Positions 32,354 through 42,360 of a stretch of 64,000 nt of DNA are shown here, piece after piece (the first letter of the stretch is position 1; each line of letters starts with the position of its first letter). The notes under the pieces are model-generated. The model was given only the letters and a program-made list of their open reading frames with translations. It was not told the DNA's origin and ran no database searches. Both the position numbers and the translations under genes were made by a program. Origin of the DNA: Clostridiales bacterium PH28_bin88 (GTDB taxonomy: Bacteria > Bacillota > PH28-bin88); assembly GCA_000987045.1 (NCBI GenBank), contig LAKY01000053.1, positions 1 through 64,000 of the forward strand, in the 5' to 3' direction.

Positions 32354-33140
32354 ACGTACGAAGCTGTTCAAGATCGCATGGGCTTACAAGGGTAGCGAGT
32401 TTGATCACCGGCTGGTCAACCATCTTTAAGACCTGATCTTCCGTGCCGGGATCTATCGCGGCAAGCAGACAGGTGGCGGGGCCCGCCGGTTTTTGTAGGT
32501 CCACCGGCACCGGACTATCCCACGCCAGGGACAGCCCGGCGGTTTCTGCCAGCTGTATCGCTTCGTAGGCAATGCCCTTGGAGCCCACCGGCAGCAGTTC
32601 ATGAACCCCCGGTAGGGCCAGGAGGGTCCGTAAAGCCTGTATATCCGCATTCTCCGGGTCATCCAGGCTGACCTCACGGCCGACCTTGGGTAATCCTATG
32701 CATAGGAGCCGGTCTCCGGCCCGGGCCTTTCCCAGGCGCAAATCCCCGGGGCCGGCCCAGCCTATCACTGTTACGCCCATGGCAGTCTGGTGGGTAGGGA
32801 TATTTTCCTCGGTGCTGCCTGTAACCACTAGCAAGGGGTCCAGCCCCGCGGCCACCACCTCGTCTTTTACTCCACGAAGGATTTCCTCCCCGGTAGGGTG
32901 CATTTCCACACTCAGGGTGTCCACCACGGAGATCGGGGCCGCCCCTGATGCCATCACCTCCATCAGGGCCACCCTGGTAATCATGCGTCCCACCACATAG
33001 CCCGGTACCTGGACCGCATCACCCTGTTTGGGCCCGATGCCCCCGGAGGAATCGCAGGCTATCACCAGGCAATTGCTTTTGTCCACTTCAATTAAGGTAA
33101 GGTCCCTGACTCGCCTGGAAACCGGATTAACCATTGCCAC
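32352..33140 (-). CDS. cblS: alpha-Ribazole kinase (AIR-synthase-related)
   Basis: 262 aa of the PurM/AIR-synthase fold: ACDSSGGIGPKQGDAVQVPG near the start, then ALMEVMASGAAPISVVDTLS, VVTGSTEEN and LPVGSKGIAYEAIQLAE. In Firmicutes this family, when next to an ECF S-component, is CblS, which phosphorylates alpha-ribazole for lower-ligand assembly of cobalamin. The neighbour CblT (33152) and the cobalamin riboswitch at 33803 support this strongly. It follows CblT by 11 nt in one operon. A salvage pathway is implied. Confidence 0.85.
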   Translation of the reverse strand: MAMVNPVSRRVRDLTLIEVDKSNCLVIACDSSGGIGPKQGDAVQVPGYVVGRMITRVALMEVMASGAAPISVVDTLSVEMHPTGEEILRGVKDEVVAAGLDPLLVVTGSTEENIPTHQTAMGVTVIGWAGPGDLRLGKARAGDRLLCIGLPKVGREVSLDDPENADIQALRTLLALPGVHELLPVGSKGIAYEAIQLAETAGLSLAWDSPVPVDLQKPAGPATCLLAAIDPGTEDQVLKMVDQPVIKLATLVSPCDLEQLRT

Positions 33141-33151
33141 CCTTCCTCTTT

Positions 33152-33670
33152 CTACCTGGCAGAACCAAGGCGGGAAATGGATTTGAACACCCCGGCCGCC
33201 AGGGCTACGTTGACGGCCGAACCCACCATCAATGGTACCACCATGGCGGTAAAGAAGGCCATCCCGAACAAGGGAACCATGGACAGCGGGGCCAGTACGC
33301 CGTTCAACAGCGACGCCGCAACTATCGCCACCGGTAAGTTGAGCTTCCTCGCCAGGTACCCGAAGGACGCCGCAAACACCGCCATTTGCAGGGCGATCAA
33401 AAGGTGGATGGGCAGGGTTAACGGAAAGCCGGCAGTGGCTGCGCTGGCCAGGTGGCCCAAAGCGGCGATGGCCCCTCCCGGTAAGATGCCGAAGGCCACC
33501 GCGCTGAAGTACCCTGCGGCGGAGTCCAGCGCCACCGTCCCGGTGGGGCTAGGTATCTTGAGCAGGGCTCCAACTACGGCCAAGGCCACGAAAACCCCCA
33601 CCCGGGCGATCACCCTGGTCCTGGTCCAACTTTCATCCGCGATACCCCAGTTAACTTTTACGTTTTCCAT
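33152..33670 (-). CDS. cblT: alpha-Ribazole ECF transporter S component
   Basis: 172-aa membrane protein with about five spans: VGVFVALAVVGALLKIPSP, the ECF S-component feature GYFSAVAFGILPGGAIAALG, then IHLLIALQMAVFAASFGYLA. The short N-terminus precedes the first span without a signal sequence. In the CblT-CblS pair it imports alpha-ribazole using a shared ECF energising module, not seen in this window. Preceded by a cobalamin riboswitch with terminator. Confidence 0.85.
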   Translation of the reverse strand: MENVKVNWGIADESWTRTRVIARVGVFVALAVVGALLKIPSPTGTVALDSAAGYFSAVAFGILPGGAIAALGHLASAATAGFPLTLPIHLLIALQMAVFAASFGYLARKLNLPVAIVAASLLNGVLAPLSMVPLFGMAFFTAMVVPLMVGSAVNVALAAGVFKSISRLGSAR

Positions 33671-33711
33671 GTAGTTTTCTCCCCCTCATCACAGTTTGTA
33701 GTTTTACGCTA

Positions 33712-33755
33712 AAATAAAAAGGCCCCAGCCCTAATAGGCTGAGGACTTTACCATC
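33712..33755 (-). terminator. Terminator of the cblTS cobalamin riboswitch
   Basis: CCTCAGCC/GGGCTGGGG followed by CCTTTTTATTTTA on the minus strand, between aptamer and cblT. Confidence 0.75.
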
Positions 33756-33802
33756 ATCCTCTTCATGTGTCCCCCCTTCCCTCGAAGGCAGACTACACGC
33801 AT

Positions 33803-33978
33803 ACAGGCAGGTCTCCTGGCTTCCGGGTCAACCTACTCCCCGGCCTTCCCAGAACATGGTTCTTGTTCCAGTGGCGTCAACGGGTTTCGTCCCCGGGTAC
33901 AGTGGCGGGACCGCGCCGTCAGCCGGCAATGCCGGCCCGGACTTCCCTATTCTCCCCTCTAGGGGCACCTGTATGGCT
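33803..33978 (-). promoter_or_regulatory. Cobalamin riboswitch upstream of cblT-cblS
   Basis: Minus strand shows ACAGGTGCCC, GGGAAGTCCGGGCCGG, the core GCGGTCCCGCCACTGT and the final GAAGCCAGGAGACCTGCCTG. Same class as the element at 13222 but on the opposite strand and with a different expression platform. Confidence 0.93.
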
Positions 33979-34065
33979 CGAATTTTTATTTATCAACCTG
34001 CAGGTCATAGTGGATATTCTTTACCGTACGGAAAATTCCTGCAACCCCGGCAAGAAAATTTCGGG

Positions 34066-36435
34066 CTACTGTTCGGGCTTCATCCCGATCAGCCGCATCC
34101 CGTTTAAGGTGACAATCAGCGAGGCCCCCATATCCGCCAGGATAGCCACCAGCAGGGTCAGCCAGCCCGGGAACACCAGCAGTACCGCTGCCAGTTTGAT
34201 CACCAGGGAGAAGGCGATGTTTTGTTTGATGGTCCGGAGGGTAGCCCGGCTGAGCTTCATGGCATAGGAAAGCTTGGACAGGTCATCGGCCATCAGGGCG
34301 ATGTCCGCCGTTTCCAGGGCGGTGTCGGTACCCGCCACCCCCATGGCAATACCCACGGTCGCGGTAGCCAGGGCCGGGGCATCGTTGATCCCGTCACCTA
34401 CCATCGCCACTTTGCCGTACTTGTCCAGCAGGGACTTAACAGCCGCCACCTTATCCTGGGGCAGGAGTTCCGCCCGGTATTCATCCAGCCCCAGTTCCGC
34501 GGCGATAGCCCGGGCGGTACCCTCGTTATCGCCGGTCAGCATCACCACTTTCTTGATGCCAGCCTCGCGCAGCTTCCTGATCGCCGCTTTACCCGTTTCC
34601 CGCACTTGATCGGCCACAGCGATCAGTCCCGTTACCGTCTCGCCGGCACCCAGGATCATCACGGTCTTGCCCTGTTCCTGTAACCGGGCAAGCTGCTCCC
34701 CCACGTCTCTCAATTGGATCCCCAGGTCATCGAAAAGGCGCGGGCTGCCGATATAGCAGGCCTGTCCTGCTACCTCGGCCCTGGCCCCCTTGCCGGTGAT
34801 GGACTCGAAGTTGCCGGCTTCTTTAATTGCCAGCCCCAATTCCCTGGCTTTGCGCACGATGGCCTCTGCCAGGGGGTGCTCGGACCTGGTCTCGACGGCA
34901 GCGGCCAGGGACAGCACTTCTTCACGGCTGGCCCCGTTAAAGGGTATAATGTCGGTTACCTCCGGCCGCCCTTTGGTCAGGGTGCCGGTCTTGTCAAAGG
35001 TGACCACCGACAGGGCACCGGCATCCTCCAGGTAGGCCCCTCCTTTGATCAACACCCCGTTCCTGGCCGCGTTGCCGATGCCGGAGACGATGGACACCGG
35101 GGTGGAGATCACCAGGGCACAGGGGCAGGATACCACCAGCAGGGCCAGGCCGCGGTAGACCCAGGGAGCCCACTGCTGGCCGAAGAACAACGGGGGTACC
35201 AGGACAAAGCCGGCCGCCAGGGCAATCACAGCAGGGGTATAGTACTTGGCAAACCGGTCCACGAACCGCTGGGAAGGCGCCCGCTGGGCCTGGGCCTCCT
35301 CTACCAGGTGAATGATCTTGGACAGGGTGGTATCCGCCACCAGCTTGGTGACGGTAATTTCCAGTGACCCCTGCTGGTTGATGGTCCCGGCGTACACCTC
35401 ATCGCCTTCAGACTTTTCCACCGGCATGGATTCGCCGGTGATGGGAGCCTGGTTAACACTGGAGCGCCCCCCGGTTACCACCCCGTCCATGGGGATCTTC
35501 TCACCGGGCCTGACAACGATGGCATCCCCTACCCGGACCTCCTCCACCGGCATCCGGAGTTCGCTGCCGTTCCGCCGGACCAGGGCCTCTTTAGGAGCAA
35601 GTTCCATCAGCGAGCGGATGGAGCGGCGGGTCTTTTCCATGCTGTAGTACTCCATGGCGTTGCTCACCGAGTACAGGCAGGCCACAGTGGCCCCCTCAAA
35701 CCACTCGCCGATCAGGGCGGCGCCGGCCACCGCCACTGTCATCAGCACATTCATGTCCAGCACCAGGCTCCTGACGGAGAAGTAGGCCCGCCGGGCGGTA
35801 AACCCGCCGCCCACCACCATGGCCGCCAGGTAAAGGCCTGTCACCGCGGGACCGGCCACCCCCACGGCCGACAGGATCCACCCGAGGGCCAGGGCTACCC
35901 CGGAAATAGAAGTGATGACTGCCCGCCGGTGGACCTGCCAGAAGGCCGTGTCCCTTTTATCCCCTGCGGTACCTTCCGGCTTGGCCCCGTAACCGGCCTC
36001 CTCCACTGCATTGATTACCTCCGCTACAGGAACGGAATGTTGCACGGCGACCTTGGCCGCGCCGAAGTTCAGCACCACCCCCTGCACGCCGGGCAGGGCC
36101 TTCAGTTTTTTCTCCAGTTTGGCGGCACAATCAGGGCAGTCCAACCCATCCAGGCGCAACACCGTCTCCCTGCCACGGGTTTTACTTTCTTCTACATCAT
36201 AGCCCTGGTTGCGCACCCGGGCAGTGATATCCTCCCGGTTCACGACGATCCCATCGTACACAACCCGCAGTTTCGACGCACCGAAGTTAATTTCCGCCTG
36301 GTGCACCCCGGGCATGCGGGAAACGGCCTTTTCCAGTTTGGCGGCGCAGTCGGCGCAATCCAGCCCGGTAATGACCATGGTCTCGTCCACCAGGTTTCCT
36401 GTGGCTTTTGCTTCAGCCAGTGCAGCGTCACGCAT
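34066..36435 (-). CDS. cadA: Zn/Cd/Pb-type P1B ATPase with two HMA domains
   Basis: 789 aa from ATG 36435 (AAGGAGG upstream). Two metal-binding domains: GLDCADCAAKLEKAV (about 21-35) and GLDCPDCAAKLEKKL (about 98-112). The transmembrane CPC in VVSCPCALVISTPVSI is the P1B-2 (Zn/Cd/Pb) pattern. Phosphorylation site DKTGTLTKG, ATP-binding HP locus SEHPLAEAI and hinge VGDGINDAPALA are intact. It should export toxic divalent cations. It lies 1 nt after an ArsR-family repressor in one operon. Confidence 0.92.
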   Translation of the reverse strand: MRDAALAEAKATGNLVDETMVITGLDCADCAAKLEKAVSRMPGVHQAEINFGASKLRVVYDGIVVNREDITARVRNQGYDVEESKTRGRETVLRLDGLDCPDCAAKLEKKLKALPGVQGVVLNFGAAKVAVQHSVPVAEVINAVEEAGYGAKPEGTAGDKRDTAFWQVHRRAVITSISGVALALGWILSAVGVAGPAVTGLYLAAMVVGGGFTARRAYFSVRSLVLDMNVLMTVAVAGAALIGEWFEGATVACLYSVSNAMEYYSMEKTRRSIRSLMELAPKEALVRRNGSELRMPVEEVRVGDAIVVRPGEKIPMDGVVTGGRSSVNQAPITGESMPVEKSEGDEVYAGTINQQGSLEITVTKLVADTTLSKIIHLVEEAQAQRAPSQRFVDRFAKYYTPAVIALAAGFVLVPPLFFGQQWAPWVYRGLALLVVSCPCALVISTPVSIVSGIGNAARNGVLIKGGAYLEDAGALSVVTFDKTGTLTKGRPEVTDIIPFNGASREEVLSLAAAVETRSEHPLAEAIVRKARELGLAIKEAGNFESITGKGARAEVAGQACYIGSPRLFDDLGIQLRDVGEQLARLQEQGKTVMILGAGETVTGLIAVADQVRETGKAAIRKLREAGIKKVVMLTGDNEGTARAIAAELGLDEYRAELLPQDKVAAVKSLLDKYGKVAMVGDGINDAPALATATVGIAMGVAGTDTALETADIALMADDLSKLSYAMKLSRATLRTIKQNIAFSLVIKLAAVLLVFPGWLTLLVAILADMGASLIVTLNGMRLIGMKPEQ

Positions 36436-36436
36436 G

Positions 36437-36802
36437 CTATCTTTCCTCCTTGACATGGGCCATGGCTTCGGATACCAGGATGGCGATGTGCTGGTCATCC
36501 AGGGAATAAAAAACCAGCTTGCCGGCTTTACGGTGTTTCACCAGCCGGAGGTTTCTGAGCGTCCGCAGGTGGTAGGACACCGCCTGGACGCTGATGCCCA
36601 GGATGTGGGCCAGGTCGCAGACGCAAAGCTCCTCCCGGGCCAGGGCGTACACAATCCTGCACCTGGTCTCATCACCCAGGGCCTTGAAGATCTCCCCGAC
36701 TCCATGAAGTTCCCGGACTTCCGGTTTAAGGCGGTTCACCTTTTCCTCGTCAAAACAAAATACCTCGCACACATCATCTTGAAGATACTTTTCTTCGACC
36801 AT
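36437..36802 (-). CDS. cadC: ArsR/SmtB-family metal sensor repressor (CadC-like)
   Basis: 121 aa from ATG 36802. Winged-helix core ELHGVGEIFKALGDETRCRI, the ELCVCDLAHILG segment whose CVC is the alpha-3-type metal site of CadC/ArsR proteins, then the recognition helix SVQAVSYHLRTLRNLRLVKH and wing. N-terminal cysteines (DDVCEVFCF) may complete the site. It would derepress the adjacent ATPase gene on metal binding. AT-rich imperfect repeats containing ATTTAA occur just upstream (about 36818-36865), a plausible operator. Confidence 0.88.
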   Translation of the reverse strand: MVEEKYLQDDVCEVFCFDEEKVNRLKPEVRELHGVGEIFKALGDETRCRIVYALAREELCVCDLAHILGISVQAVSYHLRTLRNLRLVKHRKAGKLVFYSLDDQHIAILVSEAMAHVKEER

Positions 36803-36894
36803 GGCACACCTCAATTCAACATTTAAACGATTGCTTTAATATTATATTAACCCTTCGCTTAAATGGTGTCAAGGTAATGACAGCCTCCCGGGCG

Positions 36895-37030
36895 GCGCAC
36901 TTGTCTGAGTGCCCATCGCCGGCGTACACGGTTCTCTGCCCTTCCCGGGTCAACCGACGAATGAGCGTCCTTTTGCAGGTGCCGCACCGGCCGCACTCCG
37001 GGTTATGGTATGGAGTCTCGATGGCTTTAG
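36895..37030 (-). pseudogene. Fragment of a MtnX-like HAD phosphatase
   Basis: Directly after thiD the minus strand reads ETPYHNPECGRCGTCKRTLI and then QRTVYAGDGHSDKCAAREA: the conserved CxxCxxCK element and the GDGxSDxCAA acidic motif of MtnX-like HAD phosphatases. The beginning and the end are missing. Confidence 0.6.
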
Positions 37031-37815
37031 GCCTCGTAATAACGGAAGAAATGGTGGGTAGGCCCCACCCCGTGGCCGATGCTGAAGGAGTGGGCGATGG
37101 CCTGGGTGATGTATTCCTTGGCCAGCCGGACCGCTTCTAGTGGCGAATGCCCCAGGGCCAGGCAAGCGGCGATGGCGGAGGAAAAGGTGCAGCCGGTACC
37201 GTGATTGTTTTTGGTGGCAACCCGCCGGGCCGGCAGGGGGGTGAACTGCTGCCCGTCGTAAAAAACGTCCACCGGTTCGCCCTCCAGGTGTCCTCCTTTA
37301 ATCACCACGTGGCACGGCCCCATATCTCTAATCGCTTTTGCCGCGGCTTCCATGTCAGAAACGGTGGTAATCTTCCGGCCTGCCAGCGCTTGTGCCTCGG
37401 GGATGTTGGGTGTAACCACGGTAGCCAGAGGCAGCAGCCGATTAACCAGCGCATCCCGGGCGTCCGGCCGCAGCAGGTCGCTGCCGCTTTTAGACACCAT
37501 CACCGGGTCCAGCACCACGTTTTGAGCATCCCATTTCTCCAGGCCTTGAGCGATGGCCTGGATAATCCCCGTACTGGACACCATGCCGATCTTGACGGCA
37601 TCCACGGGGATGTCCTCAAACAGGCAGTCGATCTGGGCAGTTACTACAGCCGGGGAAACTTCCTCCACTGCGTACACGCCCGTGGTGTTCTGGGCGGTCA
37701 CCGCGGTGACAACGCTGATGCCGTAAACGCGTAAGGAGGCAAAGGTTTTCAGGTCCGCCTGGATGCCGGCGCCCCCACAAGAATCGGAGCCGGCGATGGT
37801 CAACACCTTTTTCAT
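37027..37815 (-). CDS. thiD: Hydroxymethylpyrimidine (phosphate) kinase
   Basis: 262 aa ribokinase-fold enzyme that phosphorylates HMP and HMP-P for thiamine. TIAGSDSCGGAGIQADLKTF at the N-terminus binds HMP; VVLDPVMVSKSG and NNHGTGCTFSSAIAACLALG (anion hole and catalytic Cys) are intact. Last gene of the thiamine operon, overlapping thiE by 4 nt. Confidence 0.95.
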   Translation of the reverse strand: MKKVLTIAGSDSCGGAGIQADLKTFASLRVYGISVVTAVTAQNTTGVYAVEEVSPAVVTAQIDCLFEDIPVDAVKIGMVSSTGIIQAIAQGLEKWDAQNVVLDPVMVSKSGSDLLRPDARDALVNRLLPLATVVTPNIPEAQALAGRKITTVSDMEAAAKAIRDMGPCHVVIKGGHLEGEPVDVFYDGQQFTPLPARRVATKNNHGTGCTFSSAIAACLALGHSPLEAVRLAKEYITQAIAHSFSIGHGVGPTHHFFRYYEA

Positions 37816-38462
37816 GCTGTTCCCTCCATCGCGGCCCGGAGGCGTTTCACCTTGGCCACAATTTCTTCCGCTTCCAGAATCTCCGTTACCATGGCGATGC
37901 AGCGGGCGCCTTTCCGGCGTACCTGCCGGATGTTGTGCTCCTTGATGCCTCCGATGGCCACAAAGGGCAGGGGGATGTGCCGCACCACGTACTCCAGGTA
38001 AGCAAGACCCACGGGGTCCACCACGTCCTTCTTGGTGCTGGTGGGGAAGATTGGGCCCACGCCGATATAGTCCACACCGCTTTTAAGGGCCTCTTGCGCC
38101 TGCTGGGGCGAATGGGTGGAAAGACCGATGATCGTATCTGGCCCCACCAGCCGGCGCACCGCCCCGGGGGGCAGGTCGTCCTGGCCGATATGCACCCCGT
38201 CCGCTTCCACCAGCATGGCCAGGTCCACATCGTCATTGACGATAAAGGTGACACCGGCCTCTCTGGTCAGCCGCCTCAGTTCCAGACACTCCTGGTATTT
38301 CCGGCGCATTTTCTTTTCTTTTTCCCGGTACTGGATGATCTTGATGCCGGCGGCGATCATGTCTTTAATAACGCCTATGTTGCTCCTGCCCCGGGAAAAC
38401 TCCTCGCCGGTCAAGGCGTAGATATCTGTCTGGAATATCTCCCGCACGTCTGGTCTACCCAT
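37812..38462 (-). CDS. thiE: Thiamine-phosphate synthase
   Basis: 216 aa. Joins HMP-PP and thiazole phosphate. Signatures IIQYREKEKKMRRKYQECLE, FIVNDDVDLAMLVEADGVHI with GQDDLPPGAVR, and GVGPIFPTSTKKD match ThiE. GQDD is the pyrophosphate/Mg site. Sits between thiH (15 nt gap) and thiD (4-nt overlap). Confidence 0.95.
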   Translation of the reverse strand: MGRPDVREIFQTDIYALTGEEFSRGRSNIGVIKDMIAAGIKIIQYREKEKKMRRKYQECLELRRLTREAGVTFIVNDDVDLAMLVEADGVHIGQDDLPPGAVRRLVGPDTIIGLSTHSPQQAQEALKSGVDYIGVGPIFPTSTKKDVVDPVGLAYLEYVVRHIPLPFVAIGGIKEHNIRQVRRKGARCIAMVTEILEAEEIVAKVKRLRAAMEGTA

Positions 38463-38477
38463 TCCTTTAAACCTCCC

Positions 38478-39581
38478 CTAAAACGGGTGCCAATCTTTGA
38501 ACACCGGGTCATAGCCTCTCCTCAGCAGGGCTTCCCGGATTTCTGCCACACTTCTGGTGTCGGCGATGTCAAACTGCCCGTCGCCGGTGTCCTGGATGGC
38601 ATGCCCGCCTACCCTGGTACAGGAGCCGGCAGACATCCTCGTGATGCTCAACGGTACCAGGTGGTCCCTCAATTCCGCCCTCTCCCGGGTGGACAGGGTC
38701 AGCCCCAGGCGGGGGATGAAGAGCCGCAGGGCCAGGAGGACCTGGACCAGGTTTTTGTCTGACACCGGGCAGGGTGGCGGGAAGCTCCCTAAATGGGGCC
38801 GCAGCCGGGGGACCGAGACGCTGAATTCCACCTCCGGGTACCGGTCCTGCAGGTAGGAGGCGTGCAGGCCGGTGAAAAAGGCCTCCCGCCGCCAGTCATT
38901 AAGCCCCAGGAGTGAACCGATATTCACCGCCCGCATACCCGCCCGGCACCCTCGTTCGGGGGCTTCCAGCCGGTAGCGGTAGTTCTTTTTCGGTCCATTC
39001 AGGTGTACCCGGTCATAGACCTCCTCATCATAGGTCTCCTGGTAGATGGTGAGGCTGTCCACCCCCGCCTGGATCAGAGAGCGGTATTCCTCCTCCTCCA
39101 TGGGATAAACCTCGATCCCGATGGAAGCAAAGTAACGGCGCAGCACCCTGACGCAGCCGGCAATGTAGCAGACGGGGGCGTGACGGCGGGATTCGCCGGT
39201 CAGCACCAGGATATGCCTTAGGCCCGTACCGGCGATGGCCCGGGCCTCGGCCTCCACCTCCTCCAGGGTGAGGGTCTTGCGGTGCAGCCGGTTACGGGCG
39301 TTAAAGCCGCAGTAGCTGCACTGGTTGACGCAGTAGTTGGACAGGTACAGCGGGGTGTACAGCACCATCGCCCGGCCGAAGTGTTGCAGCGTCAGGCGGT
39401 GGGCCTTCTGGGCCATCTCTTCCAGCACACCTTCCGCTGCCGGAGAGAGCAAGACCAAAAAGTCAGTGTGGTCAATACGCGATTTTTCCAGCGCGCCCAT
39501 CACCTCATGGGGCCCAATCCGGTCGAAAAAGCTATCAAAGTCAAACCCTTTAAACCGGGAATAGATATCATAAAAAGTCAT
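38478..39581 (-). CDS. thiH: 2-Iminoacetate synthase (tyrosine lyase)
   Basis: 367 aa radical SAM enzyme making dehydroglycine from tyrosine for the thiazole ring, the anaerobic alternative to ThiO. The cluster motif is [14 protein letters not shown] (CxxxCxxC), followed by [18 protein letters not shown]. The C-terminal [11 protein letters not shown] and the aromatic end KDWHPF fit ThiH. Its use implies anaerobic metabolism. Confidence 0.95.
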   Translation of the reverse strand: MTFYDIYSRFKGFDFDSFFDRIGPHEVMGALEKSRIDHTDFLVLLSPAAEGVLEEMAQKAHRLTLQHFGRAMVLYTPLYLSNYCVNQCSYCGFNARNRLHRKTLTLEEVEAEARAIAGTGLRHILVLTGESRRHAPVCYIAGCVRVLRRYFASIGIEVYPMEEEEYRSLIQAGVDSLTIYQETYDEEVYDRVHLNGPKKNYRYRLEAPERGCRAGMRAVNIGSLLGLNDWRREAFFTGLHASYLQDRYPEVEFSVSVPRLRPHLGSFPPPCPVSDKNLVQVLLALRLFIPRLGLTLSTRERAELRDHLVPLSITRMSAGSCTRVGGHAIQDTGDGQFDIADTRSVAEIREALLRRGYDPVFKDWHPF

Positions 39582-39597
39582 GGCTGCCCTACGCCTC

Positions 39598-40371
39598 CTA
39601 TATGTTCCGCAAAAATCCGGTCAGGGGCGAAGAGGCTTCCGCGTACTCCCTGGTTAACCCCGGCCGGGCCAGGTAAGCCTGCCTGCCGGCTTTCACCGCC
39701 ATGCTGAAGGCCTCGGCCATCAGTACCGGGTCCCCGGCGGTGGCGATGGCCGTGTTGACCAGCACTGCCGCGGCACCCATCTCCATGGCTTCCGCCGCCT
39801 CCGAAGGCTTGCCGATACCGGCGTCTACTATAATCGGAACCTCGATCTCGTCGATCAAGATCCGGATCAGTTCCCTGGTTTTCAGTCCCCGGTTGCTGCC
39901 TATGGGGGCACCCAGGGGCATCACCGCGGCGGCCCCCGCGTCCTGCAGCCTTTTGGCCACCATCAGGTCCGGACTCATATAGGGGAGCACCACGAAACCC
40001 TCGCGGGCCAGCACCTCGGTGGCCTTGATGGTCTCGTAGTTGTCCGGTAACAGGTACTTGTTGTCGGTGATTACCTCGATCTTCACCCAGTTGCCGCACC
40101 CCGCCGCCCTGGCGATGCGGGCGATGCGTACCGCCTCTTCCGCGTTCCTGGCGCCGGAAGTGTTGGGCAGCAAAATACAGTCCTGGGGGATGTAGTTCAG
40201 CACGTTTTCCTGCGGGGAGTCGAAATCCACCCGCCGCAAGGCCATGGTAACCACTTGGCTGCCCGAGCGTTTGATGACTTCCGGGATCATGGTTTTAGAA
40301 GGGAACTTGCCGGTCCCCAAAAGCAGCCGGTTGGCGATCTCCCGCCCGCCCAGCACCAGTTTGTCTTCCAT
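39598..40371 (-). CDS. thiG: Thiazole synthase
   Basis: 257 aa from ATG 40371 (GGGAGGCGG upstream; an earlier start at 40389 adds six codons without a ribosome site). Forms the thiazole phosphate from DXP, ThiS thiocarboxylate and iminoacetate. [18 protein letters not shown], the Schiff-base Lys region NWVKIEVI, and [20 protein letters not shown] with [12 protein letters not shown] are characteristic. Confidence 0.95.
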   Translation of the reverse strand: MEDKLVLGGREIANRLLLGTGKFPSKTMIPEVIKRSGSQVVTMALRRVDFDSPQENVLNYIPQDCILLPNTSGARNAEEAVRIARIARAAGCGNWVKIEVITDNKYLLPDNYETIKATEVLAREGFVVLPYMSPDLMVAKRLQDAGAAAVMPLGAPIGSNRGLKTRELIRILIDEIEVPIIVDAGIGKPSEAAEAMEMGAAAVLVNTAIATAGDPVLMAEAFSMAVKAGRQAYLARPGLTREYAEASSPLTGFLRNI

Positions 40372-40372
40372 T

Positions 40373-40573
40373 TTAACCGCCTCCCACAAACCGCAAGATT
40401 TCCAGCCGGTCGTTTTCCTTCAGGAAGATCCTGTCCAGTTCATCCCGCGCCAGCACCCGGTCGTTCAGCATGAACACGTAGGCCTCGGGCACTAGCCCTT
40501 TACTGTGGATAAAGTCCCTCAGGGGAAGGCCCTCCGCCAGGATTTCCTCCCGCCCGTTTACTATCACCCGCAT
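40373..40573 (-). CDS. thiS: Sulfur carrier protein ThiS
   Basis: 66 aa ubiquitin-like protein ending in the obligatory Gly-Gly (ILRFVGGG). ATG 40573 with GGTGAGG close upstream; [20 protein letters not shown]. The thiocarboxylate on its C-terminus donates sulfur to ThiG, encoded 1 nt downstream. No thiF was seen; another E1-like protein must activate it. Confidence 0.92.
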   Translation of the reverse strand: MRVIVNGREEILAEGLPLRDFIHSKGLVPEAYVFMLNDRVLARDELDRIFLKENDRLEILRFVGGG

Positions 40574-40698
40574 TTCCCTCACCCCTTTGCAAAGCACTGT
40601 GATAAACTTCCCGTAGCCTGTTCGGTCGTCAGGGAGCGGGATATACTATCTTTTCTGCTTATCTCCCGACGACCGCTGACTGACGACTGATTTCCGTT

Positions 40699-41994
40699 CT
40701 AGCACTCCTGCCTGGGGCTACCCAGGTACTGGCTGACGATCTTCATGGCGCAGTACTTGCCGCACATGGTACATGCTTCTTCCGTATCCCGGTTCTTTGA
40801 ACTGCGGTACTTCAAGGACCTTTCCGGGTCGATGGAGAGGGCGATCTGGGCCTCCCAGTCCAGGGCCTTCCGGGCCTCCGCCATTTTCCTGTCCCGCTCC
40901 CGGGCCCCCTTAACATTTTTCACTATATCCGCCGCGTGGGCGGCGATCTTGGCGGCTATTACGCCATCCTTTACGTCGGCGGCGTCGGGCAGCCCCAGGT
41001 GTTCCGCCGGTGTAACATAGCAGAGGAAGTCCGCCCCCGCGGCGGCAGCGATGGCTCCGCCAATGGCGGAGGTGATGTGGTCATAGCCGGGGGCGATGTC
41101 CGTTACCAGGGGACCCAGCACGTAGAAAGGAGTGCCTTGACAGAGCCGCTTCTGCAATAATATGTTGGCCTCAATTTGGTCCATGGGTACGTGGCCAGGA
41201 CCTTCCACCATCACCTGCACCCCCTGTTCCCAGGCTCGCTGTACCAGCTCGCCCAGGATGATCAGTTCCTGGACCTGGGCCCGGTCGGTGGCATCCGCCA
41301 GGCACCCCGGTCGCAGGCCGTCACCCAGGCTTAGGGTAATGTCGTATTTCCTGGCGATTTCCAGCAGGCGGTCGTACTGGGTATACAGGGGGTTATCCAT
41401 GTCGTGGTGCAGCATCCAGCCGGTAAGGAAGGAGCCGCCCCGGCTGACGATATCTGTCACCCGGCCCTCCCGGGTAAGGCGCTGGATGGATTCCAGGGTC
41501 AGCCCGCAGTGCACGGTGATGAAATCCACCCCTTCCCTGGCGTGCTGCTCAATCACCCCGAAAAGGTCGTCCGCGGTCATGGCCAGCATGCTCCCTTTGC
41601 TTTCCATTGCTTCCACCGTGGCCTGGTACATGGGCACCGTGCCCACCATCACGGGAGAACGCTCCAAAATCCTGCGGCGGGACATGTTGATGTCTCCGCC
41701 GGTGCTCAGGTCCATTACCGCGTCCGCCCCGGCCTTAACGGCGATCTCCAGCTTCACCAGTTCCTTTTCGATGTCGGGGTAGGCCTCGCTGGTGCCGATG
41801 TTGGCGTTTACTTTGGTGGCCAGCCCCTTGCCGATGCCCGCTGCCCGTCGCTGTCTTACGGGGTTGTACGGGATCACCGCCTCCCCTGCGGCCACCGATG
41901 CCAGCAATGCCTCGGCCGCTACCCCTTCGGCTTCGGCCACCGCCCGCATCTCCGGCGTGATGATCCCTTTCCTTGCCTGTTCCAGTTGAGTCAT
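40699..41994 (-). CDS. thiC: Phosphomethylpyrimidine synthase
   Basis: 431 aa from ATG 41994 (GGAGGCGAAG upstream); further upstream codons of this frame are leader. Radical SAM enzyme converting AIR to [60 protein letters not shown] and the C-terminal cluster motif CTMCGKYC (CxxCx4C type) are intact. First gene of the operon; preceded by a TPP riboswitch, a terminator and an unusual 190-nt repeat-rich spacer. Confidence 0.95.
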   Translation of the reverse strand: MTQLEQARKGIITPEMRAVAEAEGVAAEALLASVAAGEAVIPYNPVRQRRAAGIGKGLATKVNANIGTSEAYPDIEKELVKLEIAVKAGADAVMDLSTGGDINMSRRRILERSPVMVGTVPMYQATVEAMESKGSMLAMTADDLFGVIEQHAREGVDFITVHCGLTLESIQRLTREGRVTDIVSRGGSFLTGWMLHHDMDNPLYTQYDRLLEIARKYDITLSLGDGLRPGCLADATDRAQVQELIILGELVQRAWEQGVQVMVEGPGHVPMDQIEANILLQKRLCQGTPFYVLGPLVTDIAPGYDHITSAIGGAIAAAAGADFLCYVTPAEHLGLPDAADVKDGVIAAKIAAHAADIVKNVKGARERDRKMAEARKALDWEAQIALSIDPERSLKYRSSKNRDTEEACTMCGKYCAMKIVSQYLGSPRQEC

Positions 41995-42029
41995 CTCTTC
42001 GCCTCCTGCCCATTTTGTTCTTTTTGGGG

Positions 42030-42220
42030 GACCGCGGGCAACCAATAAAGAAAACTTGGCTTGCGCCAAGCCTTCAGGCGCAGGTATAGAAAACTTGACT
42101 TGTGCCGAGCGTAAGCGACGGCAGAAGTCAAAGTTGCACTTATGCCGCCACAAAGGAATACCCAATTTCTAGGTGCGGAAGCCTTAGTACTTATGCCACA
42201 GAAAGTTATACTTTCTGACG
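42030..42220 (-). repeat. Repeat element between the TPP riboswitch terminator and thiC
   Basis: Sense strand contains AGAAAGTATAACTTTCTGTG, GGCATAAGTACTAAGGCTTC, an internal hairpin AACTTTGACTTCTGCCG/CGGCACAAGTCAAGTT and GCTTGGCGCAAGCCAAGTTT. The ends match the element at 51778-51865 and the first palindrome recurs in altered form at 14354-14379. Looks like a small non-coding dispersed element that entered the thiC leader. Confidence 0.55.
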
Positions 42221-42222
42221 GT

Positions 42223-42263
42223 ACAAAAAAACCGCGCCCAGCTTCTGGTTGGACTGCGGTTTA
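42223..42263 (-). terminator. Terminator of the thiC TPP riboswitch
   Basis: AAACCGC...GCGGTTTTTTT on the minus strand, directly behind the aptamer. Confidence 0.75.
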
Positions 42264-42267
42264 TAAG

Positions 42268-42360
42268 CCTTCAGTACACTTCCCTCCGCTGGTATTACCC
42301 AGATCAGGTTCGAGGGTTGAAAAGCCCGCGCTTTTCTCTCAGCCGTCACGGCACCCCTAG
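42268..42360 (-). promoter_or_regulatory. TPP riboswitch of the thiamine biosynthesis operon
   Basis: Minus strand: CTAGGGGTGCCGTGACGGCT followed by GAGAG, then AACCCTCGAACCTGATCTGG and GTAATACCAGCGGAGGGAAG, the complete THI-box core. Confidence 0.95.
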